A stretch of 7,141 nucleotides of DNA from an uncultured Clostridia bacterium (GTDB lineage Bacteria; Bacillota_A; Clostridia; TANB77; CAG-508): positions 1 to 7,141 of the forward strand of contig CANBLA010000049.1 in the NCBI GenBank assembly GCA_947369305.1, in the 5' to 3' direction. Under the pieces are notes generated by a model. That model had not been told where the DNA came from, ran no database searches, and saw only the letters and a program-made list of their open reading frames with translations. Below, piece by piece: positions 1-5,210 of the stretch. The position numbers were made by a program, and so were the translations under genes. Position 1 is the stretch's first letter, and each line of letters opens with the position of its first letter.

Positions 1-906
1 TCTTCTCATATCAGCATCAATAATTAATGTTTTTTTACCACTATTAGCAAATGCAACTGCTAAATTAGCTGTCAGCCAACTTTTTCCTTCTCCCGGTAAA
101 CTACTTGTTATAGCAACTGTTTGCAATTCACCTTTATCATACATATATTGCAAATTCGTTCTTAGGATTTTTATACTTTCTGCATATGGTGACTTAGAAT
201 CTTTTAATGTAATTAAATCCTCATTTCCACTATATCTTGGTATAGAAGCTAAAGTAGTTAATTTGGTATACCTTTTGATCTGTTCTGAATTAGTAACAGT
301 ATTATTAAAAATAAACATAACCATAACAGCTGCAGCTGCAACAACAAATCCTATTCCTGCAAAAATTTTAATGCTTTTGGTTACATCCATGTTAATAGCG
401 CCACCAGGCACCTCTGCTTTGTCTACAACATACACATTATCAATTCCATAGAAATTTTGAACTTCTTCAGAAAATACCTTGATAAACTCATTTGAGATTT
501 TAGCTGCCATTTCTTTATTCGTATTTCTAGCACTTACTTTATAATAGACTTTTGTTACTGGTGTTAAAGTTACACTACTACTTAACTGACCTGCTGTCAT
601 ATTTAAACCTAAATTTTGAATAACTTGATTAACAATCAAATCACTTCTTATCAATTCTGCATATGTTTCTGCCAAACTTGATGGCATTGTTAATTCTGAT
701 GAAGTAACAGTTGCACCTTCACTAATTGATTCCTCCGTTCTGGCACAGATTAATTTGCCTGTTGCTTCGTATATTGGTGTTGTAAGATATTCTATTTTTG
801 CCCATCCCATAAACGAAAATACAATCATCACAAAAATAATAAATATTTTTTTATCCCAAAATAATTTTAAAAATTGTTTTAATTCTAGCTCTTTAATAAC
901 AATCAT
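1..906 (-). CDS. Fused chain-length determinant (Wzz) / BY-kinase, C-terminus cut by window edge
   Basis: This membrane protein likely controls surface-polysaccharide chain length and export and autophosphorylates on tyrosine. The reading frame is open for 302 codons to the window edge. Residues 21-38 form the first membrane helix, followed by an extracytoplasmic Wzz-type domain (about 40-175) with the typical TTPIYEATGKL start. A second helix spans about 178-200. A cytoplasmic linker with SPYAESIKILRTNL (239-252) leads into the kinase: Walker A PGEGKSW (271-277) and Walker A' LIIDADMRR (294-302). Walker B and the tyrosine-rich tail lie outside the window. Many Bacillota split these halves into two genes (CapA/CapB type); here they are fused, as in proteobacterial Wzc. 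The residue after GKS is Trp rather than the usual Thr/Ser. The ATG at 906 overlaps the glycosyltransferase stop by 14 nt; an in-frame ATG at 918 is an alternative, and a stop at 925-927 bounds the frame. Family assignment is firm; the polymer is unknown. Confidence -1.
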   Translation of the reverse strand, partial: MIVIKELELKQFLKLFWDKKIFIIFVMIVFSFMGWAKIEYLTTPIYEATGKLICARTEESISEGATVTSSELTMPSSLAETYAELIRSDLIVNQVIQNLGLNMTAGQLSSSVTLTPVTKVYYKVSARNTNKEMAAKISNEFIKVFSEEVQNFYGIDNVYVVDKAEVPGGAINMDVTKSIKIFAGIGFVVAAAAVMVMFIFNNTVTNSEQIKRYTKLTTLASIPRYSGNEDLITLKDSKSPYAESIKILRTNLQYMYDKGELQTVAITSSLPGEGKSWLTANLAVAFANSGKKTLIIDADMRR

Positions 907-1924
907 CTCCCTTTTCATAAATTTTCAAATATGCTTCCGACATTTTCTCCATATTGTAATTTGTTATAATGCTTTGTCTTGCCTCATTTTTAATTTGTGT
1001 CAAATCAATTTCTCCATTTTTTATCTTTTCAATCATATGATAATATTCATCTTCTTTTCGACAAATAAATCCGTTTTTCCCATTTTCAATCACATCTTTA
1101 TTCCCCATTACATTACTTACTAAACAAACTTTCTTTAAATACATTGCTTCTAATAACGTAATCGGTAATCCCTCCCACAGAGAAGGTAATATAAAAACAT
1201 CATTTTGATAGAGGTATTTTATTGCTTCTTTTCGATTACACCAGCCTACTACTTTTAGATTAGGAGCTTTTAAAATTTCCCTCAAATTTCCATCCCCTAT
1301 CCACGTAAACTGTATATCTGGGAATTTTTCTGCTATTTTGTTAAATAACATTGGATTTTTCTGATACCCAATTCGACCTACTGTACATATTTTTAAATGA
1401 TTCACATCCATAATTTTTTCCGTTTGACCCAAAATTGCTTGTTCCATATCTTGTATATCAATCCCATTATTAATGTACATACTGTTTTTAGTAACTTGTT
1501 TTGATTTTTCATATTCTCCTTTAGAACATGCAATTGTCATACATCTTCGCAGTCCCAAAATCTTTTCAATTATTTTGTAAAACTTGATTTTTATTTTCGA
1601 CTCATCTTTTTTACAAAACGCATAACCATGTGGGGTGTAAAACAATTTAGCTTGTCTTTTTGAAATAGCTAATCTTCCAATCGCACCAGCTTTGGATGAA
1701 TGCATATGAACCAAATCTGGTTTTTCCTGTCTAACTAGCCTTTTTATTTCAAATATCGCCTTCATATCTTTTATTGGATTTATATTTCTAGTAAAGTTTT
1801 TTACTCTTATTAGTTTTATATTTTCATTAAAATATTTTTCAAAATCTTTTGGCGTTTGTTTTCTTGTTGAGTACGCAACAATTACATCCAATTGTTCAGA
1901 CATTCGGTTTGCTAAATCAACCAT
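893..1924 (-). CDS. Family-4 glycosyltransferase, surface polysaccharide (main ORF, 5' end frameshifted)
   Basis: This is a cytoplasmic, probably membrane-associated GT-B glycosyltransferase that would transfer a nucleotide-activated sugar in capsule or exopolysaccharide assembly. The open frame encodes 343 residues. The N-terminal Rossmann half includes PDLVHMHSSKAGAIGR (69-84) and YTPHG (96-100), typical of polysaccharide GT4 enzymes. The C-terminal donor-binding half has TVGRIGYQKNP (181-191) and LPSLWEGLPITLLEAM (246-261) with the E-x7-E pair at 251 and 259. The ATG at 1924 is not a credible natural start: it has no Shine-Dalgarno, and in-frame sequence upstream encodes GGGVFTY, the glycine-rich loop that normally precedes MVDLANRM. 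That loop and the true start (ATG 1985) lie one frame away, so the gene appears disrupted; repaired, it would be 363 residues. The donor and acceptor sugars cannot be deduced. It is the first gene of an operon with the overlapping kinase gene. Confidence -1.
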   Translation of the reverse strand: MVDLANRMSEQLDVIVAYSTRKQTPKDFEKYFNENIKLIRVKNFTRNINPIKDMKAIFEIKRLVRQEKPDLVHMHSSKAGAIGRLAISKRQAKLFYTPHGYAFCKKDESKIKIKFYKIIEKILGLRRCMTIACSKGEYEKSKQVTKNSMYINNGIDIQDMEQAILGQTEKIMDVNHLKICTVGRIGYQKNPMLFNKIAEKFPDIQFTWIGDGNLREILKAPNLKVVGWCNRKEAIKYLYQNDVFILPSLWEGLPITLLEAMYLKKVCLVSNVMGNKDVIENGKNGFICRKEDEYYHMIEKIKNGEIDLTQIKNEARQSIITNYNMEKMSEAYLKIYEKGDDCY

Positions 1925-1985
1925 ATAGGTAAATACACCGCCACCGCATTGCCTCCACCAGATATAAAATTTTCTTTCTCCTCAT
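1917..1985 (-). pseudogene. Frameshifted 5' fragment of the glycosyltransferase gene
   Basis: An ATG at 1985 with a strong ribosome binding site opens a frame beginning MRRKKILYLVEAM, the first beta strand of a GT4 enzyme. It then turns to RWRCIYLYG and stops at 1917-1919, giving only 22 residues. Removing one base near 1946 (the C after ATG at 1949-1947, minus strand) joins VEAM to GGGVFTYMVDLANRM in the downstream frame and gives a continuous 363-residue protein. The ATG at 1985 and the ATG at 1924 differ by 61 nt, consistent with a +1 insertion. The site lies among GGTGG/GGCGG repeats, where slippage or a base-call error is plausible. Confidence -1.
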
Positions 1986-1990
1986 TTAAT

Positions 1991-1995
1991 CCTCC
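1991..1995 (-). promoter_or_regulatory. Ribosome binding site for the glycosyltransferase's true start
   Basis: GGAGG on the minus strand lies 5 nt before the ATG at 1985. It is the only good Shine-Dalgarno near the gene's 5' end, and it fixes the native start upstream of the frameshift. Confidence -1.
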
Positions 1996-2056
1996 ATGTA
2001 TTTCGTCGACTTTCATTTTACATAACTAGAAAGTCTCATAATCTTTTGTTACATTT

Positions 2057-2085
2057 ATTTTATCATATTTTATGAAATAAATCAA
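2057..2085 (-). promoter_or_regulatory. Extended -10 sigma-A-type promoter for the polysaccharide genes
   Basis: On the minus strand, TTGATT (2085-2080) is followed after 17 nt by TAAAAT (2062-2057), with a TGA just before the -10 that gives an extended -10 element (TGATAAAAT). Transcription would start near 2050, leaving a leader of about 65 nt before the ATG at 1985. The spacing and extended -10 make this a good prediction, though AT-rich DNA raises the chance of false matches. Confidence -1.
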
Positions 2086-2097
2086 TAGTTTTGTTCT

Positions 2098-2122
2098 ATT
2101 TTATGTAAATTTTACATAAAAT
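2098..2122. repeat. Perfect 25-bp palindrome upstream of the polysaccharide promoter
   Basis: The 12-bp arm ATTTTATGTAAA (2098-2109) is followed by one base (2110) and its exact reverse complement TTTACATAAAAT (2111-2122). Its centre is about 60 bp upstream of the predicted transcription start at about 2050, where class I activators commonly bind. It is not followed by a T-run on either strand, so an operator is more likely than a terminator. The binding protein is unknown; I do not recognise it as a Fur, Zur, PerR, Rex, cre or CopY box. Confidence -1.
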
Positions 2123-2132
2123 TCATCTTTGT

Positions 2133-2194
2133 AGCTATTTATTATTAGAAAAAGCATTATAAACAAATAGCTTTTCTTTTAGTCGCTATTTGTT
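2133..2194. repeat. Three short repeats able to form two mutually exclusive hairpins
   Basis: AGCTATTT (2133-2140) is complementary to AAATAGCT (2165-2172). The overlapping segment AACAAATAGC (2162-2171) is complementary to GCTATTTGTT (2185-2194) across a 13-nt loop. The middle copy can therefore pair with only one partner at a time. The stems are AT-rich and moderately stable. They may be part of the end of the metal operon transcript or just degenerate intergenic repeats. Confidence -1.
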
Positions 2195-2315
2195 CATTTT
2201 CTCACACTCTAATTTACTTATATCAAATAATTATTTTTAATGCAATACTTTTTTACATTTGTAACAAAAATGTAATAAAAGAACTATAAAAAACTCTATT
2301 CTCTCAAACAAGAAC
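2195..2315. other. AT-rich non-coding stretch within the 1986-2388 gap
   Basis: I see no supportable gene here on either strand. The only structure is a short inverted repeat, TTACATTT (2253-2260) with AAATGTAA (2268-2275). It is not followed by a T-run on either strand and has no assigned function. Confidence -1.
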
Positions 2316-2348
2316 GAGTAAAATTTGGGAAATCACCCAAAATTTCTC
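2316..2348 (-). terminator. Probable terminator hairpin after the metal-efflux ATPase
   Basis: About 40 nt past the ATPase stop, the minus strand carries GAGAAATTTTGGG, a 6-nt loop, then CCCAAATTTTACTC. The stem has a GGG/CCC core flanked by A/T pairs and one bulge. It is followed by a U-rich but not pure run (GTTCTTGTTT). It is the best candidate for the 3' end of the metal operon, though weaker than the leuS terminator. Confidence -1.
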
Positions 2349-2388
2349 ACGCAATACATTGAATTTTTTTACAGTCCCTTTATTCTAT

Positions 2389-4440
2389 TTATAAAATCCT
2401 CAAAGTATTCATAATTGTAAGCAAAGTAACCCCTACATCCGCAAAAATTGCTTGCCACATATTCGAAATTCCAAAAGTACTCAAAATCAAAACCAAAATT
2501 TTAATACCAATGGCAAAAATCAGATTTTGTTTTATAATATGAGATGTTTTTTTCGAAATTTGGATTCCATCTACAATTTTTTTAAGATTGTCTGTCATAA
2601 TCACAACATCCGAAGCTTCAATAGCCGATTGTGAGCCAACACCGCCCATTGAAATTCCAATATCACTTCTTGCCAAAACAGGCGAATCATTCATTCCATC
2701 TCCCACAAATGCAATTTTATCCGAATTTTGTTTTTGCTTTAGAATTTTCTCCATTTCCTCATATTTATCCGCTGGTAACATTTCTGACTTAACTTCTTGA
2801 ATGCCCAATTCATGCGCAATTTCTTCAGCAACTTTTTGGTTATCCCCCGTAAACATTTTAGATTTTATGCCAAGTAAATTTAAACTTTCAATGGCTTCTT
2901 TCGTCCCTTCTTTTATTTTATCGCTTAAGATTAGGCTTCCTATTACTTCATCTTCTACTTTTACAAAAATCGCTGTTCCCCTTTCTTCTCTTGCTGTCTG
3001 AACCAAATCTTGATTGCCAATCCATACTTTTTTATCTTCTATTTTGTAACACAAACCTTTTCCCGTAATTTCCTCAAATTCCTTTACTTTTGCTAAATCC
3101 ACCTCAATATTACAACTTTTTATCACCGATTTTGCAATAGGATGGTTCGAAAAACTTTCTCCCAAAACCGCCAATTCCAAAACTCGTTCCTTCGTATAAT
3201 CCGCATCATATACCTTAACTTCTTTTATTTCGAATTCACCTTTTGTAAGTGTTCCTGTTTTATCAAATACGATTTCCTTTACCTCTTTTAATGCATCCAA
3301 ATAATCGCTTCCCTTAATCAAAATTCCCATTTTAGAAGCTTTCCCAATTCCTGAAAAGTAACTAAGTGGCACCGAAATCGCAATCGCGCATGGACAGGAA
3401 ACAACTAAAAAGATCAAAGCTCGATACACACTTTCCACATACGATACATTACCAAAAACTGGCAAAAGTAATGCTACTAAAACAGCTAATCCAATCACGA
3501 TTGGCGTATAAATTTTAGAGGCTTTGCTTACAAACGTTTCTGTTTTAGCTTTTTTATCAGTCGCATTTTCCACCAATTCCAAAATTCGGCTGACTGTACT
3601 ATTTTCGTATTTTTCCGTTACTTGAACTTCCAAGATTCCCTGCACATTAATGCTTCCAGACAAAACTTTATCCTTAACTTTAACATTTTGTAACCTACTT
3701 TCTCCTGTTAGTGATGCTGTATCCAAATCAGCTTCTCCGCTTACTACGATGCCATCTAATGGAATTTTTTCACCTTGTTTCACAACAATGATATTTCCGA
3801 TTTTGACATCTTCTGGAGCAACTTCATGTGTTCCAAAATCGGTCTTCAAATTGGCATATTCTGCTTTGATATTCATTAAATCAGAAATGGATTTTCGTGT
3901 TTTATGCACAGCTTTATCTTCCAAAATCTTCCCGATTTCATAAAGAATAATCACCATAAGACCTTCCAAAGGTTCTCCAATCAAAAAGGCACCAAAGCAG
4001 GAAATCGTCACCAAAAAATTTTCGTTGATACTTTTGCTGGCTTTCCAGATTTTTATTGCATTTCCAATGGTTCGAAAGAGCAAAATAAAATAAGCACTAA
4101 CTACCAAAATATTAGAAATAATTGTTGGCAAGTTTGCTAAAAATCCAACTCCTGCAATTCCAACTCCGACGATTAATCGTAAAATCTGAAATGCTGTTTT
4201 GTTATCTTCTTCAGCAGATTTTGATTTTATGTCAATTACTTCAACATCTGGTTCTTCGGATTTGACCAGTTTTTCGATTAATTCTCTGTTTTCGTCTTCT
4301 GCCTCATAGGTCAATTTTAACGTATTAAAATTGACCACAACCTTTTGAAAATTCTCATTTTCCGCAATTTTTTCTTCAATTTCTCTGGCACAATTGGCAC
4401 AATCTAAATTTTTTAAAATAAATTCATACTTCTTCAACAT
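2389..4440 (-). CDS. cadA: P1B-2 type Zn/Cd(/Pb)-exporting P-type ATPase
   Basis: This inner-membrane pump uses ATP to export Zn2+, Cd2+ and probably Pb2+ from the cytosol. From the preferred start it has 683 residues, a usual length. In order: a heavy-metal-associated domain with DCANC (Cys14, Cys17); four helices (about 85-172); the actuator TGES (245-248); a helix pair carrying the metal-binding CPC (349-351); the phosphorylated Asp393 in DKTGT; His433-Pro434; TGDN (531-534); GDGMND (580-585); and a final helix with DVG (668-670). CPC together with Asp668 in the last helix marks the zinc/cadmium subgroup rather than copper pumps. The ATG at 4440 is chosen because it starts just before the HMA domain, overlaps the repressor stop by 17 nt (translational coupling), and has AAAGG 8 nt upstream. 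The frame stays open upstream to an ATG at 4482, which would overlap the repressor by 59 nt. All catalytic residues are intact. Exact metal preference is inferred; zntA would be an equally fair name. Confidence -1.
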   Translation of the reverse strand: MLKKYEFILKNLDCANCAREIEEKIAENENFQKVVVNFNTLKLTYEAEDENRELIEKLVKSEEPDVEVIDIKSKSAEEDNKTAFQILRLIVGVGIAGVGFLANLPTIISNILVVSAYFILLFRTIGNAIKIWKASKSINENFLVTISCFGAFLIGEPLEGLMVIILYEIGKILEDKAVHKTRKSISDLMNIKAEYANLKTDFGTHEVAPEDVKIGNIIVVKQGEKIPLDGIVVSGEADLDTASLTGESRLQNVKVKDKVLSGSINVQGILEVQVTEKYENSTVSRILELVENATDKKAKTETFVSKASKIYTPIVIGLAVLVALLLPVFGNVSYVESVYRALIFLVVSCPCAIAISVPLSYFSGIGKASKMGILIKGSDYLDALKEVKEIVFDKTGTLTKGEFEIKEVKVYDADYTKERVLELAVLGESFSNHPIAKSVIKSCNIEVDLAKVKEFEEITGKGLCYKIEDKKVWIGNQDLVQTAREERGTAIFVKVEDEVIGSLILSDKIKEGTKEAIESLNLLGIKSKMFTGDNQKVAEEIAHELGIQEVKSEMLPADKYEEMEKILKQKQNSDKIAFVGDGMNDSPVLARSDIGISMGGVGSQSAIEASDVVIMTDNLKKIVDGIQISKKTSHIIKQNLIFAIGIKILVLILSTFGISNMWQAIFADVGVTLLTIMNTLRIL

Positions 4441-4777
4441 GCTCACGACCTTTCTCATAAATTTCTCTGACATGTTCATCATCTAATGAATAATACACAA
4501 CTTTCCCTTCTTTTCGGTACTTCACAAGTTTTGCTTGTTTTAAAACACGTAGCTGATGCGAAATTGCAGATGGCGTAGAATTTGTCAAAACTGCAATGTC
4601 GCCAACGCACAATTCGTCTTCTAAAAGTGCACTCATGATTTTCATACGGGTAGAATCGCCAAATACTTTGAATAATTCTGCCATTTCAAAAATCAATTCA
4701 TCTTGTGGTAAAATTTTTCTTATTTTTTCAATCTTTTCAAAATCGACTATATTTTGTTCTGCTAGTTCGAAATCCAT
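4424..4777 (-). CDS. ArsR/SmtB-family metal-sensing repressor, zinc (alpha-5) type
   Basis: This 117-residue winged-helix repressor should bind its own promoter and release it on binding metal, derepressing the efflux pump. The recognition helix and wing region is SAISHQLRVLKQAKLVKYRK (70-89) followed by VVYYSL (93-98). The alpha-5 ligand set D100-x-H102 with H113-x2-E116 has the same spacing as the zinc sites of SmtB and CzrA (D104, H106, H117, E120 in SmtB). The alpha-3 motif ELCVGD (55-60) keeps Cys57, but the N-terminal arm has no Cys or His, so the CadC-type alpha-3N cadmium site is incomplete. Zinc is therefore the likely main signal, by inference. AGGAGG lies 5 nt before the ATG (4788-4783), which settles the start. 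It overlaps and precedes the ATPase gene in one operon under the 4825-4853 promoter. Confidence -1.
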   Translation of the reverse strand: MDFELAEQNIVDFEKIEKIRKILPQDELIFEMAELFKVFGDSTRMKIMSALLEDELCVGDIAVLTNSTPSAISHQLRVLKQAKLVKYRKEGKVVYYSLDDEHVREIYEKGREHVEEV

Positions 4778-4782
4778 ATTTT

Positions 4783-4788
4783 CCTCCT
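4783..4788 (-). promoter_or_regulatory. Consensus ribosome binding site of the metal repressor
   Basis: AGGAGG on the minus strand, 5 nt from the ATG at 4777, matches the full anti-Shine-Dalgarno and fixes the repressor's start codon. Confidence -1.
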
Positions 4789-4801
4789 AATTGTCTTTAT
4801 T

Positions 4802-4815
4802 TGAATATATGTTCA
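4802..4815. promoter_or_regulatory. SmtB/CzrA-type operator of the metal operon
   Basis: On the minus strand the site reads TGAACA-TA-TATTCA, the 6-2-6 core of the SmtB/CzrA/CadC-type 12-2-12 imperfect palindrome, with partly symmetric flanks (AT and AAAT). It covers about +3 to +16 of the predicted transcript from the 4825-4853 promoter, so a bound repressor would block initiation. The adjacent gene encodes a regulator of exactly this family, which supports autoregulation. Confidence -1.
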
Positions 4816-4824
4816 TATATTTAT

Positions 4825-4853
4825 ATTATATGCTAATTTATCCACAATGTCAA
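4825..4853 (-). promoter_or_regulatory. Perfect-consensus sigma-A promoter of the metal operon
   Basis: The minus strand carries TTGACA (4853-4848), 17 nt, then TATAAT (4830-4825): both hexamers and spacing are ideal. Transcription should start near 4818. A run of seven A (minus strand; 4857-4863) just upstream of the -35, followed by more A-runs, may act as an UP element. So strong a promoter is expected to need tight repression, consistent with the operator overlying its start. Confidence -1.
4838..4846 (+). promoter_or_regulatory. Perfect DnaA box inside the metal promoter spacer
   Basis: TTATCCACA matches the consensus DnaA 9-mer exactly and lies wholly inside the 17-nt spacer (4831-4847). 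DnaA bound here would compete with RNA polymerase. A single 9-mer can occur by chance, but further DnaA-like boxes lie about 140 bp away in the same gap. Confidence -1.
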
Positions 4854-4855
4854 TG

Positions 4856-4980
4856 CTTTTTTTGTAACATTTCAGTTACCTTTTTTTCGAAAATGTAATA
4901 TTTTTGTTATATTTTTGTCTTTTTGTAATCTTATTGTAAAACTACATAATATTTTTACCCAGTTTTCCCCAAAAATTACT
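4856..4980. other. AT-rich tract with spaced A-runs
   Basis: This non-coding stretch is dominated by T-runs on the plus strand. On the minus strand, a direct 11-bp-spaced repeat (CAAAAATATAA, CAAAAATATTA) and further A-runs suggest intrinsically curved or easily melted DNA. It lies between the DnaA-box cluster and the metal promoter. It could be an UP-like element for that promoter or, together with the boxes, a DNA-unwinding region. Confidence -1.
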
Positions 4981-5020
4981 TTATCGACCGTGTGGACAAT
5001 GTGGATAACTCTGTGAACAA
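4981..5020 (-). promoter_or_regulatory. Cluster of DnaA-box-like 9-mers
   Basis: Compared with the DnaA consensus TTATCCACA, the minus strand has TTATCCACA (5008-5000, perfect), TTGTCCACA (4999-4991, one mismatch) and TTGTTCACA (5020-5012, two mismatches). They are in the same orientation and abut or lie 3 nt apart. The plus strand adds TTATCGACC (4981-4989, two mismatches). Such dense same-direction boxes beside an AT-rich tract resemble a replication origin or a DnaA-titrating locus. No dnaA, dnaN or rpmH gene is in the window, and both flanks are transcribed in the same direction, so an origin is not established. Confidence -1.
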
Positions 5021-5116
5021 CTCAAAATTGTGATTTATCTGTTTCGACATTTTAGCAGTCAATTAATTTTGAGAAGGATTATTTGGTTAACAAAATATTA
5101 TATTTCATTTTTCGTG
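5021..5116. other. Non-coding stretch between the DnaA-like boxes and the leuS terminator
   Basis: I see no supportable gene. It is AT-rich, with a weak promoter-like pair on the minus strand (TTGACT 5062-5057, GATAAA 5039-5034) that has no obvious downstream product. Confidence -1.
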
Positions 5117-5153
5117 AAAAAAGCTAGTATTTTAAAATAAAATACTAGCTTTT
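5117..5153 (-). terminator. Strong intrinsic terminator of leuS
   Basis: Two perfectly complementary 16-nt arms (5138-5153 and 5119-5134) enclose a 3-nt loop. On the minus strand the stem ends in a run of six U (5122-5117). It begins 58 nt past the leuS stop, the expected place. The plus strand has only four T after the stem, so termination is mainly for leuS. Confidence -1.
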
Positions 5154-5210
5154 ACAACCATTGTCGCATTTACTCTTCTTCATCCGACCACACCGAATAA
5201 ATCCCCCTTC

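Noticed and set aside
755..1123. Open frame on the plus strand of 122 residues opposite the kinase and glycosyltransferase genes
   Set aside because: It is antisense to two convincingly coding genes, is rich in Phe/Ile as expected of a reverse-strand shadow, and shows no recognisable domain.
1914..2016. Short minus-strand frame starting MKVDEIHGGLNEE from ATG 2016
   Set aside because: It has no Shine-Dalgarno, overlaps the start of the glycosyltransferase gene in another frame and ends after about 33 codons without recognisable sequence.
2253..2275. Inverted repeat TTACATTT / AAATGTAA as a terminator
   Set aside because: The stem is pure low-stability A/T-rich sequence and neither strand has a T-run after it.
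4864..4887. Plus-strand GTAAC-N6-GTTAC stem followed by seven T, terminator-like
   Set aside because: The arms are only 5 bp and no plus-strand gene precedes it. The T-run is better explained as part of the A-run tract upstream of the metal promoter.
5034..5062. Minus-strand promoter-like pair TTGACT / GATAAA with 17-nt spacing
   Set aside because: The -10 is poor, there is no gene or recognisable RNA directly downstream, and such matches are common in AT-rich DNA.
5145..5183. Minus-strand mini-frame MKKSKCDNGCKS between leuS and its terminator
   Set aside because: It has only 12 codons, ends within the terminator stem and has no properly spaced RBS. It is more likely leuS 3' untranslated sequence.
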